The notes: a model not told the origin generated them from the letters alone. A DNA stretch of 64,000 nt from an uncultured Clostridium sp. (GCA_945915475.1 CAMEFI010000018.1:1-64000), one strand, 5' to 3'. Positions 1 to 7,916 are shown, numbered from the stretch's first letter. Numbers and translations are program-made.

Positions 1-34
1 TATTGTCAAATTGCACAACGTTTATAGAAGAAAC

Positions 35-53
35 AGGCGTTTCGCAAACGCCT
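35..53 (-). terminator. Possible terminator hairpin of the permease gene
   Basis: An inverted repeat with 8-bp arms (AGGCGTTT / AAACGCCT) and a 3-nt loop lies about 25 bases past the permease stop codon. On the minus strand the stem is followed by TGTTTCTTC, a weak U-tract, so this is a plausible but not textbook intrinsic terminator. Confidence 0.5.
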
Positions 54-77
54 ATATAATATGTGATATTTTTTTCT

Positions 78-1073
78 TTAGATAATCAGATACTGTATTG
101 CATTAAAGAAATATCCCACAACGATAATTCCAAGCGTACAGATTGCTATAAATACACCTAACAGCTTTGGTTTTATGGCTTTTTTCAGCATAATCATGGA
201 GGGCAGACTAAGTGTTGTAACTCCCATCATAAAGGAAAGAACAACTCCAAGCTTTGCTCCTTTTATCAAAAGTGCTTCTGCAATGGGAATACATCCAAAG
301 ATATCTGCATACATAGGCACACCTGCGATGGTTGCAATGATGACGCCGAATGGATTTCCATTACCAAGAAATCTTACAATCAAATCTTCTGGAATCCAGT
401 TATGAATAACGGCACCAATTCCTACCCCCACAAGAATATACGGAAATACTTTCTTAAATGTCTCTACCACCTGTTCTGCAGCATATTGCAAGCGATCCTT
501 TACTGTAAGTTCTTCCTGCGGCACATCAATCTGCCTTGCATTCCTGATAAATTCCTCCACCTGATTTTCAAAATGCAGTTTTTCAATTAATGTTCCACCT
601 GCTACCGCTATCACAAGACCAAGAACAACATATACAATTGCTACTTTAGCACCAAAGATACTCATTAAAAGTACCAATGAACCAAGGTCCACCATAGGAG
701 AAGAAATAAGGAAAGAGAATGTCACTCCAATTGAAAGTCCGGCACTTGTAAAACCAATAAAGAGCGGAATAGACGAACAGGAACAAAATGGTGTTACGGT
801 TCCAAGAAGTGCTGCCATAACATTTGCACCGATTCCATGAAATCTTCCAAGTATCTTCTTTGCTCTTTCCGGTGGAAAGTGACTTTGAATGTAACTTATG
901 ATAAAGATCAGAGCACAAAGCAAAACCGCAATCTTTATCACATCATAGATAAAAAATTGAATACTTCCCCCAAGCCTTCCTGTTGTATCTAATCCTAATG
1001 TAGTTAGTAATTTTCCAATTAAGACACTTAACCATTTCATCCCAAGAATCTGGTCTTGTATAAATGTCCACAT
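78..1073 (-). CDS. UPF0718/ArsP-like permease
   Basis: A 331-residue integral membrane protein of the YraQ/ArsP-like permease family. About eight hydrophobic segments fall in two blocks separated by a charged cytoplasmic loop. The Cys-rich turn FCSCSSIPLF near residue 97 is the family signature. Known relatives export trivalent organoarsenicals or are of unknown substrate. It lies directly downstream of an ArsR-type repressor and shares an operator motif with it, so metal(loid) or thiol-reactive efflux is the likely role. The start was placed at the ATG at 1073 because GGAGG (1081-1085) stands 7 bases upstream; the in-frame start ten codons earlier has no such site. The substrate cannot be told from sequence. 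Confidence 0.85.
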   Translation of the reverse strand: MWTFIQDQILGMKWLSVLIGKLLTTLGLDTTGRLGGSIQFFIYDVIKIAVLLCALIFIISYIQSHFPPERAKKILGRFHGIGANVMAALLGTVTPFCSCSSIPLFIGFTSAGLSIGVTFSFLISSPMVDLGSLVLLMSIFGAKVAIVYVVLGLVIAVAGGTLIEKLHFENQVEEFIRNARQIDVPQEELTVKDRLQYAAEQVVETFKKVFPYILVGVGIGAVIHNWIPEDLIVRFLGNGNPFGVIIATIAGVPMYADIFGCIPIAEALLIKGAKLGVVLSFMMGVTTLSLPSMIMLKKAIKPKLLGVFIAICTLGIIVVGYFFNAIQYLII

Positions 1074-1088
1074 ACATCTACCTCCATC

Positions 1089-1110
1089 TATATAGACACA
1101 CATCTATATA
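1089..1110. promoter_or_regulatory. Putative ArsR operator upstream of the permease
   Basis: Inverted repeat TATATAGA-N6-TCTATATA (1089-1096 and 1103-1110), just upstream of the permease ribosome binding site. The same 8-6-8 arrangement with identical arms occurs at 1508-1529 upstream of the arsR-type gene. Two identical operators next to a regulator and its presumed target point to binding by that regulator. Confidence 0.7.
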
Positions 1111-1124
1111 TTTCTTTTATTTTT

Positions 1125-1147
1125 TGCTGGTGCAATTTGCACCAGCA
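1125..1147. other. Strong hairpin between arsR-type gene and permease
   Basis: A perfect 10-bp stem with a 3-nt loop (TGCTGGTGCA-att-TGCACCAGCA) in the 100-base gap between the regulator and the permease. On the minus strand it is followed by an A-rich run rather than Ts, so it does not look like an intrinsic terminator in the operon direction. It could act as an mRNA processing or stability element that sets the ratio of the two products. Confidence 0.5.
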
Positions 1148-1175
1148 TTTCATAGATCTTATTCCGTTTCACTTT

Positions 1176-1496
1176 CTATTTTGTTCCACAACAGCTTTCT
1201 GAATTATTATCTTTTGAAAAATCGCCACAACAGGTGATTGCTGCAATATAATCTTTGTACTCTTTGAACTTCTCACAATTAATTGAATAATGTTGCCACT
1301 TTCCATCTTTATAGGAACTTACCAGACCGCAGTCTGAAAGCACCTTCATATGATGAGACAAGGTAGGCTGCGTTACCTGCAACTCTTCTAAGAGGTGACA
1401 TCCACACTTTTCTCCTTGTGTAAGCATCTCTATAATTCTCAGTCTGTTTGCATCTGACATTGCTTTACAGATAATTGCAACTTCTTCTCTAGTCAT
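1176..1496 (-). CDS. ArsR/SmtB-family metalloregulator
   Basis: A 106-residue winged-helix repressor of the ArsR family. The DNA-recognition helix is visible around TQPTLSHHMKVL, followed by the beta-wing (YKDGKWQHYSI). Near residue 33 it carries CGCHLLEEL, a variant of the ArsR ELCVCDL metal-binding helix, and there are two further CC pairs near the C-terminus (ITCCGD, ESCCGTK) that could ligate As(III), Sb(III) or a similar soft metal. The start ATG at 1496 has AAGGAG six bases upstream; upstream in-frame codons lack a site. The inverted repeat at 1508-1529 overlaps its ribosome binding site, as expected for autorepression. The permease follows on the same strand. Confidence 0.88.
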   Translation of the reverse strand: MTREEVAIICKAMSDANRLRIIEMLTQGEKCGCHLLEELQVTQPTLSHHMKVLSDCGLVSSYKDGKWQHYSINCEKFKEYKDYIAAITCCGDFSKDNNSESCCGTK

Positions 1497-1507
1497 TTCC
1501 TTCTCCT

Positions 1508-1529
1508 TATATAGATCAAAATCTATATA
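1508..1529. promoter_or_regulatory. Putative ArsR operator upstream of the regulator gene
   Basis: Inverted repeat TATATAGA-N6-TCTATATA (1508-1515 and 1522-1529), immediately upstream of the regulator's Shine-Dalgarno sequence. The arms and spacing are identical to the element in front of the permease (1089-1110). Probably the autoregulatory site. Confidence 0.75.
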
Positions 1530-1596
1530 TACATATATCACACACATAGATATTTGTCAATGTGTCTTTCAAAGCATTCCAATCATGGACTTTTTC

Positions 1597-2931
1597 TTAT
1601 AAATTTTTTTCTTCCATTACACTCATATATGCCGGTCGAATAATCTTATCCGTACAGATAAGTTCTTCCATCCTATGGGCACTCCAACCCACGATCCGGG
1701 CTACTGCAAACATTGCCGTATATAATTCTACCGGTATTCCTAACATATCATATACAAACCCACTATAGAAATCAACATTTGGACTGACTCCTTTGTATAT
1801 ATGCCTTTTTTCAGCTATAATCTGTGGTGCCAGCTCCTCTATATTCTCATATAACTGTAAATCCTTCTGTCTGCCCTTTTCTTCCGCTAATTGCTTCACA
1901 TATTCCTTAAATACTCTCTCCCTTGGATCAGAAATAGAATACACTGCATGTCCCATTCCATAGATCAATCCCTTTCGGTCAAAGGCTTCTTTATCTACTA
2001 TTTTTCTTAGATATGTATCTATCTCTTCTTTATCGGAATAATCTGCAACATGACTTCGAATATCTTCCATCATATCCATAACCTTGATATTGGCACCACC
2101 ATGTTTCGGACCTTTTAAAGAGCACATTGCAGCTGCCATGGTTGAATATGTGTCAGAACCGGAAGACGTCACTACTCTTGTTGTAAATGTGGAGTTATTC
2201 CCTCCACCATGTTCCATATGCAAAATAAGAGCCGTATCCAACACTTTTGCCTCTGTCTTAGTATATTTCTGATCCGGTCGTAGAAGCATCAACAAATTCT
2301 CCGCTGTAGAAAGTTGTTTATCCGGATGATGAATAAACATACTTTCATTATTTTCATAATGATTATATGCATTATATCCATACACGGCCAGCAATGGGAA
2401 TTCACTAATGAGTTGAATACATTGCCGCAGAGAATTACTGATACTGGTATCCTTTGCACGAGGATCATAAGAAGCCAATGTCAGGATACTCCTTGTCATA
2501 GAATTCATAATATCCTCCGAAGGAGCTTTCATAATCACATCACGGGTAAAATTAGTGGGCAGTGTTCTACACTCTCCTATCACCCTTTTAAATTCCAGCT
2601 CTTCTTCCTTTGTCGGCAAATCTCCCATCAAAAGAAGATAAGCAATCTTTTCAAATCCAAATTCATTTTCCCCTAAGGCATGAATCAATTCCTCTACTCT
2701 GTAACCTCGATACCATAATTCTCCATCACAGGAAATTTTCTGGTTATTTACAATTTTTGAAGAAACAATCTTAGAAATATTGGTAAGACCGGTGAGCACG
2801 CCTTTTCCATTTTCATCCCGAAGACCTTGATTCACTCCATATTCTTCAAACAAACACGGAGCAATACTATCATTTTTCAAACAAATATTTTCAAGTGTTC
2901 CCACATAATCATTCATCTGCTCCATCATCAT
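1597..2931 (-). CDS. Citrate (or 2-methylcitrate) synthase
   Basis: A 444-residue citrate synthase-family enzyme that condenses acetyl-CoA (or propionyl-CoA) with oxaloacetate in the cytoplasm. The catalytic blocks are present: LHMEHGGGNNSTFTTR with the first active-site His, GPKHGGAN, the GMGHAVY segment with the second catalytic His, and the late Asp in NVDFYSGFVYDMLG. The length suits the longer clostridial form with an N-terminal extension. The start is one of three consecutive ATGs at 2931-2923; GGAGG at 2941-2945 favours the first. It overlaps the upstream MarR gene by 23 bases, so the two are translationally coupled. The shared promoter region contains a CIRCE element. Citrate versus methylcitrate specificity is not resolvable here. 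Confidence 0.9.
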   Translation of the reverse strand: MMMEQMNDYVGTLENICLKNDSIAPCLFEEYGVNQGLRDENGKGVLTGLTNISKIVSSKIVNNQKISCDGELWYRGYRVEELIHALGENEFGFEKIAYLLLMGDLPTKEEELEFKRVIGECRTLPTNFTRDVIMKAPSEDIMNSMTRSILTLASYDPRAKDTSISNSLRQCIQLISEFPLLAVYGYNAYNHYENNESMFIHHPDKQLSTAENLLMLLRPDQKYTKTEAKVLDTALILHMEHGGGNNSTFTTRVVTSSGSDTYSTMAAAMCSLKGPKHGGANIKVMDMMEDIRSHVADYSDKEEIDTYLRKIVDKEAFDRKGLIYGMGHAVYSISDPRERVFKEYVKQLAEEKGRQKDLQLYENIEELAPQIIAEKRHIYKGVSPNVDFYSGFVYDMLGIPVELYTAMFAVARIVGWSAHRMEELICTDKIIRPAYMSVMEEKNL

Positions 2932-3406
2932 CCTTATCCACCTCCAGATTTTCAAGTTCACTACTCATAATCGTCTCTAACTGTTTCATTAACTGAAGAA
3001 GTTCCATTAAATTATCTCTTCCAAATTTTTCAAAAACACATCCGTAATACTGCTTTAACATATTTTCCTGTTCCTTCAGCATATTACGCCCACTTTCTGT
3101 AATCGTCACATAGGTTCCTTCACTGCCATTTCCATCATGAGACCATACCACATAGCCGGCATCTCTCAGTTTTTCTATCATTTTGGAAATCTGGCGCATT
3201 GTCATCTGCAACTTTACAGACAAATCTCTCAAATATGTTCGTCCGGAATAAATGCTAGATGCTTCCTCCATTGCAATATACTGCAATGCAATATATTCCG
3301 GAATACTCACTTTCATAAAAACATCTTTCACATGTTCCCGGTTAAATAAATGCCTTTGATAAATCAATTCATTGGTCAATTTAATGATATCTGCTTTTTC
3401 TTCCAT
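2909..3406 (-). CDS. MarR-family transcriptional regulator
   Basis: A 165-residue winged-helix protein of the MarR type. After a helical dimerisation segment there is a helix-turn-helix (around YLRDLSVKLQMTMRQISKMIEKL) and a wing (SEGTYVTITESGRNML). It is the first gene of an operon with citrate synthase and overlaps it, so it may sense a metabolite linked to that reaction and autoregulate. The start at ATG 3406 has AAGGAG at 3414-3419, seven bases away; the ATG eleven codons earlier has none. The CIRCE operator at 3455-3481 lies about 50 bases upstream. The ligand is unknown. Confidence 0.85.
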   Translation of the reverse strand: MEEKADIIKLTNELIYQRHLFNREHVKDVFMKVSIPEYIALQYIAMEEASSIYSGRTYLRDLSVKLQMTMRQISKMIEKLRDAGYVVWSHDGNGSEGTYVTITESGRNMLKEQENMLKQYYGCVFEKFGRDNLMELLQLMKQLETIMSSELENLEVDKDDDGADE

Positions 3407-3454
3407 GGCTCTACTCCTTCCAATATTATTTCTTTCCAATCTTCCAATCCATTG

Positions 3455-3481
3455 TTAGCACTCTCATTTATTGAGTGCTAA
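3455..3481 (-). promoter_or_regulatory. CIRCE operator (HrcA site) of the marR-citrate synthase operon
   Basis: A perfect TTAGCACTC-N9-GAGTGCTAA inverted repeat, identical to the CIRCE consensus bound by the heat-shock repressor HrcA. It sits in the leader 48 bases upstream of the MarR start. The only other copy in this window is at groES (20520-20546). CIRCE normally controls groESL and hrcA-dnaK operons, so its place on a metabolic operon is unusual. Confidence 0.9.
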
Positions 3482-3600
3482 TCCAATTGTAAAAATATAT
3501 GGGTAATCACACCAAAATTAGATTGAAAATGCCTGAAAGACGTTATCTTAGTGTGACACCCCTCGCAAAATTAGTTTGTTTCCAAACTCTATAACAAAGA

Positions 3601-3628
3601 ATTATAACATATCTGTATCATATGTCAA
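3601..3628 (-). promoter_or_regulatory. Sigma-A type promoter of the marR-citrate synthase operon
   Basis: On the minus strand TTGACA (3628-3623) and TATAAT (3606-3601) are separated by 16 bases: a full consensus -35/-10 pair. It lies just downstream of the thrS terminator and points to the MarR gene. The implied leader is about 190 bases and holds the CIRCE element. Confidence 0.75.
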
Positions 3629-3650
3629 TCATTTTTGGAACAAGAAGGCG

Positions 3651-3693
3651 AAAAAAGGAGCTGTGCATGGATTTCACTCCATGCAGCAACTCC
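3651..3693 (-). terminator. Intrinsic terminator of thrS
   Basis: On the minus strand a long stem (GGAGTTGCTGCATGGA pairing with TCCATGCACAGCTCC) ends in TTTTTTCG, starting 9 bases past the thrS stop codon. Confidence 0.85.
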
Positions 3694-3701
3694 CTTCATC
3701 T

Positions 3702-5471
3702 TTAACTCATCCGCACAACAGATTTATTTTTAATCTCTTCTTTAATCTTCTCAACAAATTCCTCTAATGGAAGTACCGTTGTCTCCTCATGCCCATGCAG
3801 GCGGAACGAAACCGTTCTGCCTTCCTTCTCATTGAAACCAATCACAAGGAGATATGGAACCTTCTGAATCTGTCCTTCTCTCATACGATAGCCCAGTTTC
3901 TCTGCACGGTCATCTAACTCTACTCTGACATTGTTATCATCTAACATATCACATACTTCATTTGCATATGCCATCAGTTCATCATTATCTGTCTTAACCG
4001 GCATTACCTTAACCTGAACCGGTGCAAGCCATGTTGGAAGATTTCCCTTTGTTTCTTCCAAAATGTATGCCATAAAACGGTCTAGGGAACCAAGAATTGC
4101 TCTGTGAAGCACAACCGGTGTCTTCTTCTCTCCGTCTGTGTCCACATAAGTCAGCTGGAATTTTGCTGGCAGACAGAAATCTAACTGACAGGTAGATAAT
4201 GTATACTCATTACCCACTGCCGGCTTTACATTCACATCCAGTTTTGGTCCGTAAAATGCTGCCTCACCAATCTCCTCTGTATATTCAATTCCAATGCTGT
4301 CCATAACTTCTCTTAATGCGTCCTCTGCCTTATTCCACATCTCATCATCATCATGATACTTCTCTTTGTTTTCCGGATCTCTCAAAGATAACACACAACG
4401 GTAATCTGTGATTCCAAAGTCTTTGTAAGTGTCAAAAATCAGATTCACAACACTGGTAAATTCTTCCTTAATCTGTTCAGGTGTAACAAACAAATGGGCA
4501 TCATTCTGACAGAAATGTCTTCCTCTTTCTATACCTTTCAATGTACCACTGGCTTCAAATCGGAAGTCGTGTGCAATCTCACCAATGCGGATTGGAAGAT
4601 CCTTGTAGGAATGCATTCTGTTTGCATATATCATCATATGATGTGGACAGTTCATCGGTCTTAATACAAACGATTCGCCTTCAACTTCCATAGCCGGGAA
4701 CATATTCTCTTTATAATGATCCCAGTGTCCGGATGTCTTATACAGATTCACCGTGCCAACGCAAGGAGTCATAACATGGAGATATCCAAGTTTTCTTTCC
4801 TTTTCCTTAATATAATTCTCTAACTCCTGCCAGATTACATAACCCTTTGGAAGAAACATTGGCAAACCGCGTCCAATCAGATCGTCTGTCATAAAAAGTC
4901 CCATATCCTTACCAATCTTTCTATGGTCTCTTTCCTTTGCTTCCTCTAATAATCTTAAATGTTCTTCCAACTCTTCCTTTGTCGGGAAACATACACCATA
5001 TATTCTTTGTAATACTTTATTCTTGCTATCACCTTTCCAATAGGCTCCGGAATGGCGAATTAACTTAAAATTGCGGCATAACTTCACGTTATCAACATGA
5101 GGTCCTCTACAAAGATCCGTAAAGTCTCCCTGCTCATAGCAGGAAATGGTTCCATCTTCCAGATTAGAGATCAGATCAAGCTTATATTCATCATCCTTGA
5201 ACATTTCTAAGGCTTCTTCCTTTGAAATCTCCTTCCGAACAATTCTTTTACCACTTTTGGCAACCTTTTTCATTTCTTTCTCAATTGCAGCAATTGCTTC
5301 ATCATTTACAGACTCATCGCCAAGATCCACATCATAGTAAAAACCTTCCGCAACAACCGGTCCGACCCAGAACTTTGCCTGTGGATATAAATGTTTGATT
5401 GCCTGTGCCATTAAATGAGCGCAAGAGTGATTCAATGTTTTCAATTCTTCATTTTCTTTGAAATTAACCAT
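3702..5471 (-). CDS. thrS: Threonine--tRNA ligase lacking the TGS domain
   Basis: Class II threonyl-tRNA synthetase, 589 residues; charges tRNA-Thr with threonine. The protein starts directly in the N2 editing domain (HSCAHLMAQA at residues 15-24, the HxxxH motif, and the later CRGPH). The catalytic core has motif 2 (the FRFEASGTLKGIERGRHF region) and the zinc Cys/His residues (RPMNCPHH), and the C-terminal anticodon-binding domain is complete. Bacterial ThrRS is usually about 640 residues because of an N-terminal TGS domain of about 60 residues; that domain is absent, and the upstream frame contains only the T-box leader. The start follows an AAGGAG site (minus strand). Expression is controlled by the T-box at 5571-5809. 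Confidence 0.97.
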   Translation of the reverse strand: MVNFKENEELKTLNHSCAHLMAQAIKHLYPQAKFWVGPVVAEGFYYDVDLGDESVNDEAIAAIEKEMKKVAKSGKRIVRKEISKEEALEMFKDDEYKLDLISNLEDGTISCYEQGDFTDLCRGPHVDNVKLCRNFKLIRHSGAYWKGDSKNKVLQRIYGVCFPTKEELEEHLRLLEEAKERDHRKIGKDMGLFMTDDLIGRGLPMFLPKGYVIWQELENYIKEKERKLGYLHVMTPCVGTVNLYKTSGHWDHYKENMFPAMEVEGESFVLRPMNCPHHMMIYANRMHSYKDLPIRIGEIAHDFRFEASGTLKGIERGRHFCQNDAHLFVTPEQIKEEFTSVVNLIFDTYKDFGITDYRCVLSLRDPENKEKYHDDDEMWNKAEDALREVMDSIGIEYTEEIGEAAFYGPKLDVNVKPAVGNEYTLSTCQLDFCLPAKFQLTYVDTDGEKKTPVVLHRAILGSLDRFMAYILEETKGNLPTWLAPVQVKVMPVKTDNDELMAYANEVCDMLDDNNVRVELDDRAEKLGYRMREGQIQKVPYLLVIGFNEKEGRTVSFRLHGHEETTVLPLEEFVEKIKEEIKNKSVVRMS

Positions 5472-5570
5472 TTTGTTTCTCCTTTTTCATTATTCAGGAC
5501 TCCCTTGCGAGCCTTAGTGCGCATCCATAGCGGAGCGTTTTTGCTTTATAGGAAACGAGAAGATTCCTAT

Positions 5571-5607
5571 AAAATAAAAAAAACTTAGATATGAATCCAT
5601 ACCTAAG
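5571..5607 (-). terminator. T-box regulated terminator of thrS leader
   Basis: On the minus strand the stem CTTAGGTATGGATTCATATCTAAG (5607-5584) is followed by eight Ts (5583-5576). It lies just after the T-box motif, as needed for a mutually exclusive antiterminator. A second hairpin (TATAGGAA / TTCCTATA, about 5545-5571) lies between it and the ribosome binding site. Confidence 0.8.
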
Positions 5608-5809
5608 GGTGCAAAATACACGGTTCCACCTTATCTTTTACTCAATGCCTATAACGTAGCTACACGGTAACGCTTCAAGAACCACTTCTCTTCTACGCAC
5701 GGCTCAGGAATGGTCTTCCTATATGCTTCCCATAAACAACTTTCAGCATACGTTGTTCTCTCTGAATGGTTCTCATACAGTACTTTTTCCGTCTCTGCCT
5801 TTTCACACA
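5571..5809 (-). promoter_or_regulatory. T-box riboswitch (thrS leader)
   Basis: A leader of about 240 bases between the promoter at 5844-5816 and the thrS start. It contains the hallmark T-box motif AAGGTGGAACCGTG (minus strand, 5632-5619), which pairs with the NCCA end of uncharged tRNA, then a terminator. The upstream half can fold into a long stem I. A likely specifier is the Thr codon ACC in the GGAAGACCATTCC segment (about 5710-5722), but the fold was not computed. Uncharged tRNA-Thr would favour antitermination and raise thrS expression. Confidence 0.9.
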
Positions 5810-5815
5810 AGAGTT

Positions 5816-5844
5816 ATTGTACCACGCATAGTATTATTTATCAA
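5816..5844 (-). promoter_or_regulatory. Promoter of the thrS T-box transcript
   Basis: Minus strand TTGATA (5844-5839), 17-base spacer, TACAAT (5821-5816). It overlaps the last codons of the upstream HAD-carbonic anhydrase gene, so thrS starts from within the 3' end of its neighbour. Confidence 0.7.
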
Positions 5845-6979
5845 TCATTTTTTTTGCTTCTTCAACATAATACCTTGCGTTTGCCTGATTGTGGCTGATT
5901 TCATCTGGCCGGATCTGTCTTTGAACTTTGCCCGGATTGCCAATGACAACGGAACCATCCGGGATTTCCGTTCCACCTGTCACAAGTGTTCCCGCTCCAA
6001 TTATACAATCTTTTCCAATTTTACAATGATTTAGCAAAATAGCACCCATGCCAATCAACGAGCCATCTCCTATGGTACAGCCATGTACAATTGCTCCATG
6101 TCCGATAATAACATTATCTCCAATTCGAACCGGATATCCCTCATCCACATGAATCACACAATTATCCTGTATATTCGTGCCCTTTCCTATCTGTATGGAA
6201 TCTGCATCCCCCCGCACAGTTGCATGATACCAGATACTGGAGTTCTCCCCTATGGACACGTTACCGATAACATCTGCACTTGGTGCAATATAGACAGAAG
6301 CTGGAATTCCACTGACCCTGGATAACAGCTCCAGAGGTTCATCCAACGGCTCATACTCTTCTAATCGACCAACCGGCTGCATTGTTCCCTCTTTCAGATA
6401 CCAGGCTGCCTGTATAGCATGCATACCAAGCTTTTTCGCCACTACAAGCTCATTACTGCCTCCATCCCCAACATACACACATTCTTCCGGCTTTACAGAT
6501 AATTTATCCATGCATCGATAATATATCTCTTTATCCGGCTTTGCCACACCTTCCTCATAGGATAGACATACAGCATCAAAATACGGAAATAACACACTCC
6601 TTCGAATCACCATGGCCTCTTCGGAAAAGCAGTTACTAATGAGCCCCACCTTAATGCCTCTGCACCGCAATCCTTCTAACATTTGTCGAATCTGCGGGTT
6701 TATCTGCCGAAAACACTCTTCTTTTGTTGCAACTCTTTTTCTGACGATTCTACGTAAAATGTCCTCTGAAAAGCAATGGTTTTTTTTCAAAATATCCCGA
6801 ATAGTATCTTCAAATGTTATCTTTCCAACACTTCGTTCTATCTCCAGCGCTCTCCACATTGGAATAAATGTTTCCGCATCTATTCCCGCATCCACAGCCA
6901 TCTCCTTCCCAAAATATAAAGGACACACATAATGGGAAATCAACGTTTCAAACATGTCAAATATAACCGCTTTTACCAT
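5834..6979 (-). CDS. HAD hydrolase fused to a gamma-carbonic anhydrase-like domain
   Basis: A 381-residue two-domain protein. Residues 1-195 are a HAD-superfamily hydrolase: motif I FDMFETL with nucleophile Asp8, motif II LISNC, the Lys of VAKPDKEIYY, and acidic motif IV GDGGSNE. The second motif I acid is a Phe, as in non-phosphatase HADs. Residues from about 205 form a left-handed beta-helix of hexapeptide repeats with the three zinc His of gamma-carbonic anhydrases (one in NCVIHVD, two in GHGAIVHGC), ending in the usual C-terminal helix. The two are normally separate genes. The start ATG at 6979 has AAGGAG at 6986-6991; an earlier start would overlap the upstream gene without a site. The joint substrate is unknown. 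Confidence 0.88.
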   Translation of the reverse strand: MVKAVIFDMFETLISHYVCPLYFGKEMAVDAGIDAETFIPMWRALEIERSVGKITFEDTIRDILKKNHCFSEDILRRIVRKRVATKEECFRQINPQIRQMLEGLRCRGIKVGLISNCFSEEAMVIRRSVLFPYFDAVCLSYEEGVAKPDKEIYYRCMDKLSVKPEECVYVGDGGSNELVVAKKLGMHAIQAAWYLKEGTMQPVGRLEEYEPLDEPLELLSRVSGIPASVYIAPSADVIGNVSIGENSSIWYHATVRGDADSIQIGKGTNIQDNCVIHVDEGYPVRIGDNVIIGHGAIVHGCTIGDGSLIGMGAILLNHCKIGKDCIIGAGTLVTGGTEIPDGSVVIGNPGKVQRQIRPDEISHNQANARYYVEEAKKMIDK

Positions 6980-6995
6980 AGGCTTCTCCTTTACT

Positions 6996-7916
6996 TTATC
7001 CAATCATTTTCTTTAACTTCTGTCTTGTCTCTTCCCTCGAACGCTCTCGAATTGTTTTGTTAAGCAGATTCAGTACCCTCTTCTTGTCACAACTCCACAG
7101 GGGAGCAATCAGTGTCTTCTTATCACCATCTCCGGTCATACGATGAATTACCATATGCTCCGGCAAGATTGCAATACAATCTGCAACTAACGAAACATAT
7201 TCCTCCATGCTCAGTAATTGAAATACTCCTTTTGCATATTCTTTTTCCAGATCCGTTCCTTTGATCACATGCAATAACTGTAATTTAATTCCATCTGCAC
7301 CACTGTTTCCCACATAGGACACTGTCTGTAACATATCCCTCCTGCTCTCCCCCGGTAAACCGAGAATTACATGTACAACAATCGCTATACCTGTCCCTTT
7401 CAATCTCTTAACCGCATCATCATAGACAGACAGGGAATACCCTCTTCGTATATATCTTGCACTGTGTTCATGAATTGTTTGCAATCCTAATTCTACCCAT
7501 ACAGGCTTAATCTCATTACATTCCACCAAAAGCTCTATAACTTCATCAGACAAACAATCCGGCCTTGTGGCGATAGATAATGCAACGATATCCTCATGTG
7601 CTAATGCTTCCTGATACAGCTCTTTTAATCGCTCCACCGGAGCATAAGTATTGGTAAATGCCTGAAAATATGCAATATATTTTCCATTCTGTATCTTGCC
7701 AGCTAATTGCTGCTTGCCATGTTCGATCTGCATCGTTATAGATTCCTGCCGTTTTCCAGCAAATTCACCGGAGCCTGCTCCCGAACAAAAAATACACCCT
7801 CTTGTACCCAATGTTCCATCCCGGTTTGGGCAGGTAAATCCTCCGTCTAGCGCCAACTTATATACTTTATGTCCAAATGTATCCTTAAGATATGCATTCA
7901 ACGAATAGAATTCCAT
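6996..7916 (-). CDS. Radical SAM protein, TIGR01212/YhcC family
   Basis: A 306-residue radical SAM enzyme of the YhcC (TIGR01212) family. The N-terminus carries the 4Fe-4S cysteines in a family-typical spread arrangement (TCPNRDGTLGTRGCIFC), followed by the SAM-binding strand and the C-terminal RMTGDGDK segment typical of the family. The function is not established; relatives are often near tRNA or rRNA modification genes. ATG at 7916 was chosen because GGAG (7926-7929) stands nine bases upstream. It precedes the HAD-carbonic anhydrase gene by 16 bases and is probably co-transcribed with it. Confidence 0.85.
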   Translation of the reverse strand: MEFYSLNAYLKDTFGHKVYKLALDGGFTCPNRDGTLGTRGCIFCSGAGSGEFAGKRQESITMQIEHGKQQLAGKIQNGKYIAYFQAFTNTYAPVERLKELYQEALAHEDIVALSIATRPDCLSDEVIELLVECNEIKPVWVELGLQTIHEHSARYIRRGYSLSVYDDAVKRLKGTGIAIVVHVILGLPGESRRDMLQTVSYVGNSGADGIKLQLLHVIKGTDLEKEYAKGVFQLLSMEEYVSLVADCIAILPEHMVIHRMTGDGDKKTLIAPLWSCDKKRVLNLLNKTIRERSREETRQKLKKMIG

